DNA of 56,785 nucleotides from Candidatus Omnitrophota bacterium (lineage in GTDB: Bacteria; Omnitrophota; Gorgyraeia; Gygaellales; Profunditerraquicolaceae). The notes beneath the pieces were generated by a model. The model worked only from the letters and a program-made list of their open reading frames with translations, did no database searches and was not told the origin of the DNA. How positions within the stretch are numbered: position 1 is the first letter of the stretch; each line of letters starts with the position of its first letter. The DNA is taken from contig JAKPTF010000056.1 of the NCBI GenBank assembly GCA_029571225.1, forward strand, positions 1 through 56,785, given 5' to 3'. This document shows, one piece after another, positions 1 to 8,974 of the stretch. The translations under genes were made by a program, and so were the position numbers.

Positions 1-1111
1 TCCTGTCTCGGTCGACGGCGCCGGGAAAACCTTTGACGATATCGGCGGCATGCGCCGCGATCTTCGAGGCAATCACGCCTTCGCGCACGTCTTCGACCGA
101 AGGATGGCGCAGATGCTCCGAGGGAGTAAGATAACACAGAAAATCAGCCCCCGCTCCCGCTGCAATGGCCCCGCCTATTGCGCCTGTGATATGGTCATAC
201 CCCGCGGCTATATCGGTAACCAGCGGGCCGAGCACGTAAAAAGGCGCGCCATGGCAATATTTCTTTTCAAGCCTGATGTTCTTCTCTATCTGGTCGAGCG
301 GCACGTGTCCGGGACCTTCGATCATAACCTGGACGCCCGCTTTTCTGGCGCGCAGCGCAAGCTCACCGAGTATCTTCAGCTCCGATATCTGACCGGGATC
401 CGTTGCATCCAGTATTGACCCGGGCCGCAGCCCGTCGCCCAGGCTTAACGTCACGTCATACCTGTGCGCGATATCCAGGACCCTGTCAAAATGTTCGTAA
501 AACGGGTTTTCTTTGTTATTGCGCCTGATCCAGCTGGCCAGTATCGCGCCGCCGCGGGAAACGATGCCCAAAACGCGTTTACGGCTCTTGAGCGCAGCAA
601 GACTCCTGCGCGTCACGCCCGCGTGTATGGTAAAGAAATCGACTCCTTCCTGCGCCTGGCGCTCGAGCGTCCCCAGCGCGTCATCGGCAGTGAACCCGAG
701 CATGCCGCGCTTTCTTTTGAGCGCGTCGACCGCGATCTCGTATATCGGCACTGTCCCCAGGGGCACAGGGCACCTTTTAAGGATGGCTTTCCTGACTGCA
801 GGCAGATCTCCGCCCACGCTCAGATCCATGACCGCATCAGCCCCGTAACGGACCGATACTTCCAGCTTCTCTATCTCGTCGGCAACGGCGGTCTCGTCCG
901 TTGATGTGCCGATGTTCGCGTTGACCTTTGTCGAAAGCCCCGCGCCGATGGCGCACGGCATCGCCAGCGACCGGGTATTGTTATGGGGCACCACGATGGT
1001 GCCGCGGCGCAAGCCCTCGCATAACCGCAGGGGCTTTACCCCTTCCCGCAGGGCAACCCTGCGCATCAATCCGCTGATCGTGCCTTGTTTCGCCAGGTCT
1101 AACAGAGTCAT
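1..1111 (-). CDS. thiC: Phosphomethylpyrimidine synthase ThiC (C-terminus cut by window edge)
   Basis: ThiC converts aminoimidazole ribotide to HMP phosphate in thiamine synthesis, using SAM and a 4Fe-4S cluster. The minus-strand frame is open from the ATG at 1111 to the window edge, about 370 codons. Visible family motifs in order are [56 protein letters not shown] and TPSEHL. It lacks the long N-terminal extension of proteobacterial ThiC and resembles the short form of about 430 residues. The C-terminal CX2CX4C cluster motif should lie just outside the window. The start codon overlaps the stop of the upstream ThiD2 gene (ATGA), so translational coupling in a thiamine unit is likely. Confidence 0.96.
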   Translation of the reverse strand, partial: MTLLDLAKQGTISGLMRRVALREGVKPLRLCEGLRRGTIVVPHNNTRSLAMPCAIGAGLSTKVNANIGTSTDETAVADEIEKLEVSVRYGADAVMDLSVGGDLPAVRKAILKRCPVPLGTVPIYEIAVDALKRKRGMLGFTADDALGTLERQAQEGVDFFTIHAGVTRRSLAALKSRKRVLGIVSRGGAILASWIRRNNKENPFYEHFDRVLDIAHRYDVTLSLGDGLRPGSILDATDPGQISELKILGELALRARKAGVQVMIEGPGHVPLDQIEKNIRLEKKYCHGAPFYVLGPLVTDIAAGYDHITGAIGGAIAAGAGADFLCYLTPSEHLRHPSVEDVREGVIASKIAAHAADIVKGFPGAVDRDR

Positions 1112-1548
1112 CTATATCTTGATCCTATGGCTTTCGCGGCGCGTTGTTCAATCTCGTACACGCGGTACCTTAATTCCTTGAAACCTAACGCGCATTTTGT
1201 ATCCGTCAGTTTTGAGAATTCTTCCAGCACGCGTATTGATTCCTTCACCCTCTGAATATTCGCGGCGAACAGGTCGCTGACGCCCGACCGTTTCAATTCC
1301 GGGCGTGTATGCAGCGACCGGCCGGTATCCCGCGCCGAATTCCGCGCGGCAAGCCTCCGGTTGCGGCAGGCAAGCGCAGCCGCCAGCACGTCGGCTTGAT
1401 GCCGTATGCCCTTCAACAGCCGGGTTATCCGCCTGTCCTCGACGATGAACCGGAAGATCTCCTCGCAGACGCGCAGGCCTTCTTTGAGGCGGTTGGTGTT
1501 CGCGTCAATGATGCGGTATATGCCGTTTGCAGCCTTATGAGAGAGCAT
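1108..1548 (-). CDS. ThiD2-family HMP-phosphate kinase-like protein
   Basis: This 146-residue protein has the signature [21 protein letters not shown] followed by a second conserved stretch near residues 98-135 ([13 protein letters not shown]). That pattern is the ThiD2 domain, known both as a stand-alone protein and fused to the N-terminus of ThiE in some phyla. ThiD2 is linked to phosphorylation of HMP-P, the product of ThiC, and thiC directly follows with an ATGA overlap, which fits. No ThiE domain is fused here. It overlaps the end of rfaE2 by 14 nt. Family assignment is by motif recall, and the exact reaction is an inference from family and context. Confidence 0.8.
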   Translation of the reverse strand: MLSHKAANGIYRIIDANTNRLKEGLRVCEEIFRFIVEDRRITRLLKGIRHQADVLAAALACRNRRLAARNSARDTGRSLHTRPELKRSGVSDLFAANIQRVKESIRVLEEFSKLTDTKCALGFKELRYRVYEIEQRAAKAIGSRYR

Positions 1549-2041
1549 GCGATATCTTCCTGATCAGGGACGTTGTGGACAACCCCTTGACGAATTTGAT
1601 GCTGCATACGTGGCCGCCGTTTTCCAGCACGAACCGGCTGCCGACGATATCCTTGATCTTCCAATCGCCGCCTTTGACCAGCACGTCCGGTCGAAGCGCC
1701 AGGATCAGGCGTTCAGGCGTATCTTCGGGGAAGATGACGACATAATCGACCGACTCCAGCGCCGCGACTACCTCCGCCCGCCGAGCCTGGGACACGACAG
1801 GGCGACGGCGCCCCTTCAGGCGCCTGACCGAGCTGTCGCTATTGATCCCGACGACAAGGACATCGCCTTTATTGCGGGCCGATTCAAGATACGACACATG
1901 GCCTGCGTGCAGGATGTCGAAACAGCCGTTGGTGAAAACAACGCGCCTGCCGCGGCGGCGCAGGGAACGGACAATCCTGACCAGGGAGCTGGCACTCTTT
2001 ATCTTGGATTTGAAGCAAAATAATCTTCGACGACTTCGCAT
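1535..2041 (-). CDS. rfaE2: D-glycero-beta-D-manno-heptose 1-phosphate adenylyltransferase
   Basis: It is a stand-alone nucleotidyltransferase of the HldE C-terminal type. TNGCFD lies at residues 37-42, with the nucleotide-binding HAGH at 45-48, and the protein ends with the family motif STTSLIRKI. It makes ADP-heptose for the LPS inner core in the cytoplasm. The separate kinase domain (RfaE1) is not in the window. The reading frame starts inside gmhA, a 43-nt overlap. No later ATG, GTG or TTG precedes the TNGCFD motif, so the long overlap looks real. With gmhA it argues for an LPS-bearing outer membrane. Confidence 0.93.
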   Translation of the reverse strand: MRSRRRLFCFKSKIKSASSLVRIVRSLRRRGRRVVFTNGCFDILHAGHVSYLESARNKGDVLVVGINSDSSVRRLKGRRRPVVSQARRAEVVAALESVDYVVIFPEDTPERLILALRPDVLVKGGDWKIKDIVGSRFVLENGGHVCSIKFVKGLSTTSLIRKISHALS

Positions 2042-2577
2042 ATGATATGTCCGACCGCTATGTGCGCTTCCTGGATGCGCGCGGTGACCTTTGACGGCAC
2101 GACCAGGGATACATCGGCCATCTTGGCGATCTCGCCTCCGTCGCCGCCGGTGAACACGATCGTCTTTATGCCCATCTTTTTTGCCTGTTTGATCCCCGCA
2201 GCGACGTTCTTGGCCTTTCCGCTGGTGGAAATGCCGATGACGATGTCGTTCTTCTCTCCCAGCGCCTCCACCTGCTTTGCGAACACCGCTTCATAGCCGT
2301 AGTCATTGGCGATCGCCGTCAGGATCGAGGTGTTGGTCGTCAGGGCAATGGCAGGCAATCCCTGCCTGTCCTTTTGATACCTGCCTACCAGCTCCGCGGC
2401 GATATGCTGGCTGTCCGAGGCGCTGCCGCCGTTGCCGAACAGCATGACCTTGCCGCCTTTTTTCAGGGATTCGATCACCATATTGCTCAAATCGATGATC
2501 TGGTCGATACGGGTGTGCAAAAGATCTTCCTTGATCTGGATGCTCTGAAGCAGGATATCTTTGATATGGTCACGCAT
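1999..2577 (-). CDS. gmhA: Phosphoheptose isomerase (SIS domain)
   Basis: This 192-residue protein is full length for GmhA, which converts sedoheptulose 7-phosphate to D-glycero-D-manno-heptose 7-phosphate. Typical motifs are [17 protein letters not shown] near residue 48, [18 protein letters not shown] near 80, [11 protein letters not shown] near 115, and [13 protein letters not shown] near the C-terminus, which carries the catalytic Glu/His pair. It lies 28 nt downstream of the phosphofructokinase gene and overlaps rfaE2, forming a two-gene heptose unit. Confidence 0.96.
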   Translation of the reverse strand: MRDHIKDILLQSIQIKEDLLHTRIDQIIDLSNMVIESLKKGGKVMLFGNGGSASDSQHIAAELVGRYQKDRQGLPAIALTTNTSILTAIANDYGYEAVFAKQVEALGEKNDIVIGISTSGKAKNVAAGIKQAKKMGIKTIVFTGGDGGEIAKMADVSLVVPSKVTARIQEAHIAVGHIICEVVEDYFASNPR

Positions 2578-2605
2578 AGGCGCTCCTTTGCCGCAGGGAC
2601 TGCGG

Positions 2606-3634
2606 TTAGCCGAAAAACACTTCCGCGACTTCGTATAATTCCTTGTCTACGGTTTTTAATTCCTTGACCGCGTCCGACAGCGGGACATCGACGATCTGAT
2701 TCCCGCGCAGGGCAGCCATCTGCCCGAATTTCTTCTTGACGATGAGCTCGACCGCCTTGACGCCGAACCGCGTGCCCAGGATCCTGTCAAACGCGGTGGG
2801 AGAGCCGCCGCGCTGTATGTGGCCGAACACGCTCACGCGGGTCTCAAAACCCGTGCGTTTCTCGATCTCTTTTGCAAGCATCTCGCCGATGCCGCCGAGC
2901 CGCACATGGCCGAACTCGTCGAGCGCCTGGTCCTGGGTGACATCCTTTGAGGCGAATTTGGCGCCTTCCGCCACCACGATAATACTGAAAAGCTTGCCGC
3001 GCGCGTGGCGCGACTGTATCGCCTTGCACACCGCGTCTATATCGATAGGCTTCTCCGGGATCAGGATGAAATCCGCGCCGCCCGCCATGCCCGCCTCAAG
3101 CGCGATCCAACCGGCGTGCCTTCCCATGACTTCTGCTACGAGGATACGGTGATGCGACTCAGCCGTCGTGTGCAGCCGGTCTATGCATTCCATGGCGATA
3201 TTAATCGCCGTATCGAAACCGAACGTGTAATCGGTGCAGCCCAGGTCATTGTCTATGGTCTTGGGAACGCCTACGATGTTGGGCACGCCGTCCCTGACAA
3301 GCTTCGATGCGACGCCGAGCGTATCCTCGCCGCCCGTAGCCACAAGGGCGTACAGCCCCATCTTCTTGAAATTCTCCCTGACCTTCTCGACGCCGCCTTC
3401 CTTCTTATACGGATTTGTCCGGCTCGTGCCGAGGATCGTGCCGCCCCGCTGGAGTATGCCTGACACCGAATTGATATCAAGAGGCATCGTGTCGTTCTCG
3501 ATCATGCCCTTCCAGCCGTTCTTGATGCCGAGGACAGTATAGCCCTCACGTAACGCCTTTCTTACCACCGCCCTGATGACCGGGTTCAATCCCGGGCAAT
3601 CGCCGCCGCCTGTCAGAATACCTATCGTTGCCAT
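2606..3634 (-). CDS. pfp: 6-phosphofructokinase, pyrophosphate-type active site
   Basis: It is a PFK-A superfamily enzyme of 342 residues that phosphorylates fructose 6-phosphate. Motifs are GGGDCPGLN at residues 9-17, GGEDTLG at 101-107 and PKTIDND at 124-130. ATP-dependent enzymes have Gly at the fourth position of the GGDGS motif and PGTIDND. Here these are Asp104 and Lys125, the pair that marks PPi-dependent enzymes. By established family rules the likely phosphoryl donor is pyrophosphate, making the step reversible. The overall sequence resembles the actinobacterial and thermophile group III form. Sequence alone cannot exclude mixed donor use. Confidence 0.93.
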   Translation of the reverse strand: MATIGILTGGGDCPGLNPVIRAVVRKALREGYTVLGIKNGWKGMIENDTMPLDINSVSGILQRGGTILGTSRTNPYKKEGGVEKVRENFKKMGLYALVATGGEDTLGVASKLVRDGVPNIVGVPKTIDNDLGCTDYTFGFDTAINIAMECIDRLHTTAESHHRILVAEVMGRHAGWIALEAGMAGGADFILIPEKPIDIDAVCKAIQSRHARGKLFSIIVVAEGAKFASKDVTQDQALDEFGHVRLGGIGEMLAKEIEKRTGFETRVSVFGHIQRGGSPTAFDRILGTRFGVKAVELIVKKKFGQMAALRGNQIVDVPLSDAVKELKTVDKELYEVAEVFFG

Positions 3635-3658
3635 TACCGCGTTCCTCCTGTTATTTGA

Positions 3659-4264
3659 TTAGACCCGTCCGAAACCTCCGAACGGGATAGCCGGTTCTTC
3701 TTTGACCGAGTCCTTGCGCCGCCTGTCCTTGTCCTCGCGCTGGACGATCTTGGATATGTGGATCTTGATGATAATCGCCTCCTCAAGCCCCAGGACCTCC
3801 TGAATCTTGTTTCTGGTTATCTCCTGCAGGCGCGCCGTGAGCTCCGGAAGGTTAGCTTCCGAGCGCAACGTCACGCGCATATTAACCACAATGCCCTTTT
3901 TGTTCGCGATGACGTCCGAATTCAGATCCCTGATCTCCGGGATATTATAGCCTGAGTGCTTGATGAGGTCCTCGATCGCGGAAAGTGCGATGGTCACCTC
4001 GCCCGATGCGGTCGTGAACGCAATCGTCTTCTCCCTCTGCATCCTGCCCAGGATCAGCTGCGCGAACGAATAACTTATGATGATCACCAGAAGCCCGGAC
4101 AGCCGAACTGCCCAGCGGTTAAACTGATTGGCAAGCATGTAGTCGTTAAGGGCCATGATATGTTCGGGCAAAAGCAGGTTGAACGAAAGGGCGATAAGGC
4201 CGATGCCGATCAGGATGATGACCCCTGCGTAGAACGTGATAGCCAGCATATGGAATATCCGCAT
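3659..4264 (-). CDS. amaP: Alkaline shock membrane anchor protein AmaP-like
   Basis: The 201-residue protein has two hydrophobic segments near residues 8-32 and 53-75. An Asp23-like cytoplasmic domain follows (GEVTIALSAIEDLI, then a conserved VVNMRVTLR stretch), and the tail is charged. This is the AmaP layout: a membrane anchor for Asp23. The Asp23 gene is immediately upstream in transcription, 15 nt away. The pair is best known from Firmicutes, so its presence beside LPS heptose genes is notable. The role, envelope stress or membrane association, is inferred from the family. Confidence 0.85.
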   Translation of the reverse strand: MRIFHMLAITFYAGVIILIGIGLIALSFNLLLPEHIMALNDYMLANQFNRWAVRLSGLLVIIISYSFAQLILGRMQREKTIAFTTASGEVTIALSAIEDLIKHSGYNIPEIRDLNSDVIANKKGIVVNMRVTLRSEANLPELTARLQEITRNKIQEVLGLEEAIIIKIHISKIVQREDKDRRRKDSVKEEPAIPFGGFGRV

Positions 4265-4279
4265 ATCGTGCCCTCCTCG

Positions 4280-4633
4280 TTATGGCCTTTCGATGGATCT
4301 TATACTGATATTGATGTCCCTGACAGAAAGGTTCGTCGCCTTCTCGACAGCATGGCGCACGTTCTCCTGAACCTTATTGGCGACGTCCGGGGCGTGATAG
4401 CCGTACTTGATGACAAGCGGCAGGTCGACGTACACGTTCGAATGCCGGTCGATCTCGACCTTTATCCTGTTAACCTTTGCTCCCCAGAGCTCAAGGAACC
4501 TGATCCAGGCGCCGCGGCTGACGCCTTTGACCCCATCCACCTCAGCAGCGGCGATCGAGACCAAAGAGGCGATCGCGCTTTTATATATCTTGATCGCGCC
4601 CAGATCGGACCGTGTTTCCTCGCCGAATACCAT
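4280..4633 (-). CDS. Asp23/Gls24 family envelope stress protein
   Basis: A small 117-residue protein with the Asp23 pattern: IYKSAIASLVSIAAAEVDGV near residues 17-36, a VDLPLVIKYG strand segment near 69, and VQENVRHAVE near 88. It has no signal peptide or membrane segment and probably binds the AmaP-like protein encoded next. It sits 10 nt after accC and is likely transcribed with it. Asp23 proteins next to biotin carboxylase are also seen in Firmicutes gene orders. Confidence 0.88.
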   Translation of the reverse strand: MVFGEETRSDLGAIKIYKSAIASLVSIAAAEVDGVKGVSRGAWIRFLELWGAKVNRIKVEIDRHSNVYVDLPLVIKYGYHAPDVANKVQENVRHAVEKATNLSVRDINISIRSIERP

Positions 4634-4643
4634 TTCACGCTCC

Positions 4644-6011
4644 TTAATTTTCGACTGCGGTTTCAGCCGCAGGCGCTATCATTTCCTGAACAAAATGCGT
4701 GGAAACGTCCCCCTTGATGAAGGACGCGTTTTCCAGAAGCCTCAGATGGAACGGGATCGTCGTTTTGATTGGGCCGATGTTGAATTCGTTAAGCGCCCTT
4801 CTCATCACGTTGATCGCATCGAGCCTTGTCGCGCCCGAGGTGATGACCTTGGCAAGGAGCGAATCATAAGTCGGCGGCACTTCGTATCCCTGGTAGATAT
4901 GCGTATCGACCCGCACATGCGGGCCGCCCGGCAGGTTCAAAAGGTCGATCCGCCCTGGCGAAGGCATGAAATTGTTTTCCGGGTCCTCGGCATTGATACG
5001 GCATTCGATCACATGGCCCGAAGGCTGGATGTCCTCCTGGCGAACTTCGAGCCTTTCCCCCGCAGCGATCCTGATCTGCTCCTTGATGAGGTCGATTCCG
5101 GTGGCCATCTCGGTAACCGGATGCTCTACCTGGATGCGGGTGTTCATCTCCATGAAATAAAAATTATGGTTTTTGTCAATCAGGAACTCAATGGTGCCGG
5201 CGCCGACGTAATTGACGGCCTTGACGGCCTTGACCGCGAGCTCGCAGATTCGCTTTCGGGTCTTATTGTCCAGAGCAGGAGACGGCGATTCCTCAAGAAG
5301 CTTCTGATGCCTGCGCTGTATGCTGCAATCCCGCTCCCCCAGATGGATCGCGTGGCCGTGGGTGTCGGCGAGAATCTGGACTTCGACATGGCGAGGTTTT
5401 TCTACATAGCGCTCGATATATACGGCCGGATTGCCGAAATTCACCTCCGCCTCCGACTGCGCTGTCATGAACGAGGATGCAAGCTTGATGTCGTTATGGC
5501 AGATGCGCATTCCTTTGCCGCCGCCGCCGGCCGCAGCCTTGATGATGACCGGGTAACCGATGCGCTTGGAGGTCTTGAGTGCCTCTTCCTTGGTCTTGAC
5601 CGTGGAATCGCTCCCCGGCACGAGCGGCAGGCCGACCTTGTGCATCGATGTCTTTGCCGCCATCTTGTCACCCATAAGCCTTATGTTCTCCGGCGTCGGG
5701 CCGATGAACTTGATATGGCAGGATTCACAGACCTCGGCGAAATGGGCATTCTCAGCCAGGAATCCATATCCGGGATGGATCGCCTCGACATCGGTGATTT
5801 CCGCGGCGCTGATGATGGCCGGGATGTTCAGGTAGCTTTTTGCGCTGGGCGCCTGGCCTATGCATATCGCCTCGTCCGCAAAACGAACGTGAAGCGAGTT
5901 GCGATCTATTTCAGAATAAACCGCGACAGTGCGTATGCCGAGTTCCCGGCACGCGCGTATTATGCGCAGGGCTATTTCGCCGCGGTTGGCGATGAGTATT
6001 TTTGAGAACAT
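4644..6011 (-). CDS. accC: Acetyl-CoA carboxylase biotin carboxylase subunit
   Basis: AccC carboxylates biotin on AccB with ATP and bicarbonate, the first step of fatty acid synthesis. I chose the ATG at 6011, giving 455 residues beginning with the canonical [16 protein letters not shown]. The longer open frame upstream only reads through accB. Motifs are [10 protein letters not shown] near 75, the ATP-grasp loop [10 protein letters not shown] near 160, and [13 protein letters not shown] near 285. The start overlaps the accB stop by one base (TAATG), so the two are translationally coupled. The carboxyltransferase subunits AccA and AccD are not in the window. Confidence 0.97.
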   Translation of the reverse strand: MFSKILIANRGEIALRIIRACRELGIRTVAVYSEIDRNSLHVRFADEAICIGQAPSAKSYLNIPAIISAAEITDVEAIHPGYGFLAENAHFAEVCESCHIKFIGPTPENIRLMGDKMAAKTSMHKVGLPLVPGSDSTVKTKEEALKTSKRIGYPVIIKAAAGGGGKGMRICHNDIKLASSFMTAQSEAEVNFGNPAVYIERYVEKPRHVEVQILADTHGHAIHLGERDCSIQRRHQKLLEESPSPALDNKTRKRICELAVKAVKAVNYVGAGTIEFLIDKNHNFYFMEMNTRIQVEHPVTEMATGIDLIKEQIRIAAGERLEVRQEDIQPSGHVIECRINAEDPENNFMPSPGRIDLLNLPGGPHVRVDTHIYQGYEVPPTYDSLLAKVITSGATRLDAINVMRRALNEFNIGPIKTTIPFHLRLLENASFIKGDVSTHFVQEMIAPAAETAVEN

Positions 6012-6478
6012 TACAGGGGCTCTATGATGAACATGGATTGGCCGAATTCCACCGGTTCTGCGTTCTCGACAAGGACTTCGAGGACCTTGCCCCGGATCTC
6101 GGATTTGATCTCGTTCATGAGCTTCATGGCCTCGATTATGCAAACGACCTGCCCCGGTTCGACCACCTGGCCGGCTTCCACATACGGCGGGGATTCAGGC
6201 GACGGCGCACGGTAGAATGTACCGACCATGGGCGCCTTGATCTCGACTGTCTTGGCCGCAGGCTTTTCGGCGCCTGCCTGCGCCAGAGCCGATTCGGCGT
6301 GTCGGACGGCGCCTCCGGCAGACTTTTCCCGCTCTATTACGATTGGGCCGGTGTACTGCTCGCTGCCAGGAGCCGATTTTTTAAGCCTGATCTTGGTGCC
6401 GTCTTTCTCGATCTCAAGCTCCACAAGATCGTTATCCGCCATCAGAGCAAGCATCTCTTTGATCTCTTTGATATTCAC
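6011..6478 (-). CDS. accB: Biotin carboxyl carrier protein of acetyl-CoA carboxylase
   Basis: The 155-residue protein has an N-terminal helical segment (EIKEMLALM), an Ala/Pro-rich linker around residues 55-80, and a C-terminal biotinyl domain. The domain contains [14 protein letters not shown] near 82 and the biotinylation motif EAMKLMN, with Lys119 as the attachment site. The length and layout are standard. It lies between efp and accC, the common efp-accB-accC order. Confidence 0.97.
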   Translation of the reverse strand: MNIKEIKEMLALMADNDLVELEIEKDGTKIRLKKSAPGSEQYTGPIVIEREKSAGGAVRHAESALAQAGAEKPAAKTVEIKAPMVGTFYRAPSPESPPYVEAGQVVEPGQVVCIIEAMKLMNEIKSEIRGKVLEVLVENAEPVEFGQSMFIIEPL

Positions 6479-6491
6479 CTGGGGTGCCTCC

Positions 6492-7061
6492 TTATGCGCC
6501 GGTTGCCCGCTCGAGGTATGTGCCGGTCCGGGTATCTACCTTGATGAAATCGCCTTCGTTCACGAACAATGGCACCTGAATAACCGCGCCGGTCTCGATC
6601 TTCGCGGGTTTTGTCCCAGCCTTGGCAGTGTCGCCCTTGACGCCCGGCTCGGAGCTGGTGATCCTGTAAACTACGAAATTAGGCAGATTGACGGTAAGGA
6701 TATCATCCTTGTAGGAAAGCGCCGTAACCTCGATATTGTCCTTGAGGTAATTGACCTTGTCTCCGAGCACGTCCCGGCTGATCGCCTTTTCGTCGTAATT
6801 CTCCAGGTCCATGAAATAGAACATGTCCCCGGAATTATACTGGTACTGCAGTTTTGATTCCTCAATGAACGCCTCTTCGATCTTTTCGTCGCCCCTGAAC
6901 GTTTGTTCAAGGATATTGCCGGTCTTCATATTGCGCATCTTGCAGCGTGTGAACGCCGCGCCCTTGCCGGGCTTGACGAATTGCGAATCCAGGATCATGT
7001 ACGGAGAACCGTCCACAAGAATTGTTAATCCGTTTTTGAGATCATTTATTGAGAGAGCCAC
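6492..7061 (-). CDS. efp: Translation elongation factor P
   Basis: EF-P relieves ribosome stalling at polyproline stretches. The 189-residue protein has the three-domain EF-P layout. The modification-loop motif KPGKGAAF near the N-terminus places Lys33 where E. coli EF-P is beta-lysylated, so a modified-Lys type of EF-P is plausible. No modification enzymes (EpmA, EpmB) are visible here. The C-terminal VPLFVNEGDFIKVDTRTG signature is intact. It overlaps the end of the upstream aminopeptidase gene by 20 nt, a common pepP-efp pairing. Confidence 0.97.
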   Translation of the reverse strand: MALSINDLKNGLTILVDGSPYMILDSQFVKPGKGAAFTRCKMRNMKTGNILEQTFRGDEKIEEAFIEESKLQYQYNSGDMFYFMDLENYDEKAISRDVLGDKVNYLKDNIEVTALSYKDDILTVNLPNFVVYRITSSEPGVKGDTAKAGTKPAKIETGAVIQVPLFVNEGDFIKVDTRTGTYLERATGA

Positions 7062-8094
7062 TTAACACCTCGCATCCTTTGTTTGTTACGAGAACCATGT
7101 CCTCGATACGTATTCCGAACTTTCCGGGGATGTAAATGCCCGGTTCAATGGTAAAGACCTGCCCCGGCCTTAATACCCGCTCCACTTTGGCCGAAATGGA
7201 AGGCGCTTCGTGGACCTCAATCCCCACTCCATGGCCAAGAGAATGCACGAAGTATTTTCCAAAGCCGCTGCTGGAAATATAGCCCCGCGCAGCCCGGTCG
7301 ATGCTGCTGATCAGCGTGCCTGGCCTGATTGCTGCCAGAGCTTTTGCCTGCGCGCTACGCACGATCCCGTACACTCTGTTAACAAGGGTATTTATTTTAC
7401 CCACAAAGAATACCCTTGTCAAGTCTGATTTGTACCCCCGGTATTCGACACCCATATCTATCAAAACCGCTTCTGCCGCTTGGAGTTTACGCTCTCCTGT
7501 CTGATAATGAGGCAACGCAGAGTTCGGCCCTGATGCGACGATTATATCGAAAGAGGCGCACGATGCGCCTTCGAACCGGATAAAACGCTCAATCTCACCC
7601 GCAAGCTCTATCTCCTTGATGCCCGGCTTAATGATATCCTTTATATACCCGTATGCCTTGACTGCGATCCGGGTCGCGCTGCGGATCTTGCCGATCTCTC
7701 CTGCATCCTTGACCTCCCGAAACGCCTCAATAATCCCTGAGCGGGGCACAAGCCTGGCACTCAATGCATGCGACAGCTTCCTGTAAAAACCGTGCGTCAT
7801 ATGCGTATCTTCGAAACCGAGACGGGAAATCTTGCTGCCTTTGCATAACCTTTCAAGCACGTCAGAAAACGATGGTTTAATATCGATGATACGGAACCCG
7901 GACAGATTGCGCTTCATTTCCTGAATATATCGCCCGTCCGTGATATACAGAGCATGATCCGGCGTTACCAGAAGATAGCCATCGCGGCATTTATAATCCG
8001 CAAGATATGATATATTATGCGGGTCCGTGACCAGGAGGCCATCGAGCGGCAGTTTCGCAAGCTTCGATTGTAATTTTTTAATACGGCTGTTCAT
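7042..8094 (-). CDS. pepP: M24-family Xaa-Pro aminopeptidase
   Basis: A 350-residue protein with an N-terminal creatinase-like domain (about 1-125) and a C-terminal pita-bread metallopeptidase fold. The dinuclear metal ligands can be placed: Asp in VLIDMGVEYRGYKSDLTR (two Asp), His in HSLGHGVGIEVHE, and two Glu in FTIEPGIY and IRIEDM. It removes N-terminal residues preceding proline. It is followed by efp with an overlap and preceded by aroQ at 2 nt. PepQ/YpdF-like naming is equally possible. Confidence 0.92.
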   Translation of the reverse strand: MNSRIKKLQSKLAKLPLDGLLVTDPHNISYLADYKCRDGYLLVTPDHALYITDGRYIQEMKRNLSGFRIIDIKPSFSDVLERLCKGSKISRLGFEDTHMTHGFYRKLSHALSARLVPRSGIIEAFREVKDAGEIGKIRSATRIAVKAYGYIKDIIKPGIKEIELAGEIERFIRFEGASCASFDIIVASGPNSALPHYQTGERKLQAAEAVLIDMGVEYRGYKSDLTRVFFVGKINTLVNRVYGIVRSAQAKALAAIRPGTLISSIDRAARGYISSSGFGKYFVHSLGHGVGIEVHEAPSISAKVERVLRPGQVFTIEPGIYIPGKFGIRIEDMVLVTNKGCEVLSGSLNK

Positions 8095-8096
8095 AG

Positions 8097-8531
8097 TCAG
8101 GAAAGCAGTTCGATGAGCGCTTCAAGGCCTAAATAGTAGCTGTGGGGCCCGAACCCCATGATGGTTCCCTTGACAACCGGGCTGATGAGAGATGTGTGCC
8201 TGAATTCTTCGCGGGTATGTGTATTGGAAAGGTGTACTTCAACCGCAGGCAGCGCGACCGCTGACAGCGCGTCGCGGATTGCGACACTCGTATGGGTGTA
8301 CGCAGCGGGGTTGATGAGGATCGCGTCAAACCTGCCACGCGCCTTGCCGATCGCATCCACGATGGCGCCTTCGACATTTGACTGCATGACGCTCAACCGC
8401 ACCTTCCTCTTTGCCGCCAATTTCTTCAAATGCGCGTTGATCGAGGACAGGGTCGCGGTGCCGTAAATGCCGGGTTCGCGCGTGCCGAGCAGATGCAGGT
8501 TGGGGCCGTGAATGACGAGTATTCTTTTCAT
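8097..8531 (-). CDS. aroQ: Type II 3-dehydroquinate dehydratase
   Basis: AroQ dehydrates 3-dehydroquinate in the shikimate pathway. I chose the ATG at 8531, giving [16 protein letters not shown], the canonical start, 144 residues. An earlier in-frame ATG at 8552 would overlap the upstream small gene. Motifs are [13 protein letters not shown] (catalytic Tyr), NPAAYTHTS and VEVHLSNTH (catalytic His). Confidence 0.96.
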   Translation of the reverse strand: MKRILVIHGPNLHLLGTREPGIYGTATLSSINAHLKKLAAKRKVRLSVMQSNVEGAIVDAIGKARGRFDAILINPAAYTHTSVAIRDALSAVALPAVEVHLSNTHTREEFRHTSLISPVVKGTIMGFGPHSYYLGLEALIELLS

Positions 8532-8538
8532 GGCAGGA

Positions 8539-8691
8539 TTATTCAGCCTCATCGATCAACATGACCGGTATGCCGTCCTTGATGGGATACCTCCTGCCGC
8601 ATTTTTTGCACACGATCTTTTCACCATTTAATTCCACGTCGCCTTTGCAGGCAGGACAGGCCAGTATCTCCAGCAGTTCCTTATCAATCAT
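8539..8691 (-). CDS. Trm112/YcaR-like zinc-ribbon protein
   Basis: A 50-residue protein beginning [17 protein letters not shown], with a second pair [15 protein letters not shown] and an acidic end. This is the Trm112-like (UPF0434/YcaR) pattern: two CXXC knuckles binding zinc and a conserved YPIxDGIPVML tail. Family members act as small partners or activators of methyltransferases and other enzymes, but the partner here is unknown. Its ATG overlaps the stop of the DUF1844 gene (ATGA). Confidence 0.9.
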   Translation of the reverse strand: MIDKELLEILACPACKGDVELNGEKIVCKKCGRRYPIKDGIPVMLIDEAE

Positions 8692-8966
8692 ATCTGCCCC
8701 TCTTTTTTCCGGTTCGAAGTATTTTCGGCGTATTTTTTGCGCAGTTCATAAAGGAATTTATCCAGAAGGCTGTCTTCATCGGTGGTAAGATTTCCCGTTG
8801 TCTTTTCCTTAAGCATTGCGAGCGTATCTATGATAAGCCGGGCATGGGAAAGGTTCGTTTCGGTCCTGTTGGTAATTGGATGAGCCATGATTCCGAGAGC
8901 AATAGACGCCTGCATGGCAAGCGAGCTTATAAAAAAAGAAAAATCCGTGCCTTCTGTCCTGTCCAT
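8688..8966 (-). CDS. DUF1844 family protein
   Basis: The 92-residue protein matches the DUF1844 pattern: FFISSLAMQASIALG near residues 11-25, then LSHARLIIDTLAMLKEKTTGNLT, then LLDKFLYELRKKY. The function of the family is unknown. It is predicted to be helical and cytoplasmic or peripherally membrane-bound. It is coupled by ATGA to the Trm112-like gene and lies 8 nt after the Memo-like gene. Confidence 0.88.
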   Translation of the reverse strand: MDRTEGTDFSFFISSLAMQASIALGIMAHPITNRTETNLSHARLIIDTLAMLKEKTTGNLTTDEDSLLDKFLYELRKKYAENTSNRKKEGQI

Positions 8967-8974
8967 GGCTCCCC

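Noticed and set aside
4407-6005. Long plus-strand open frame of 532 codons opposite accC
   Set aside because: It lies antisense to a complete accC and asp23, has no family resemblance, and is explained by codon bias of the minus-strand genes.
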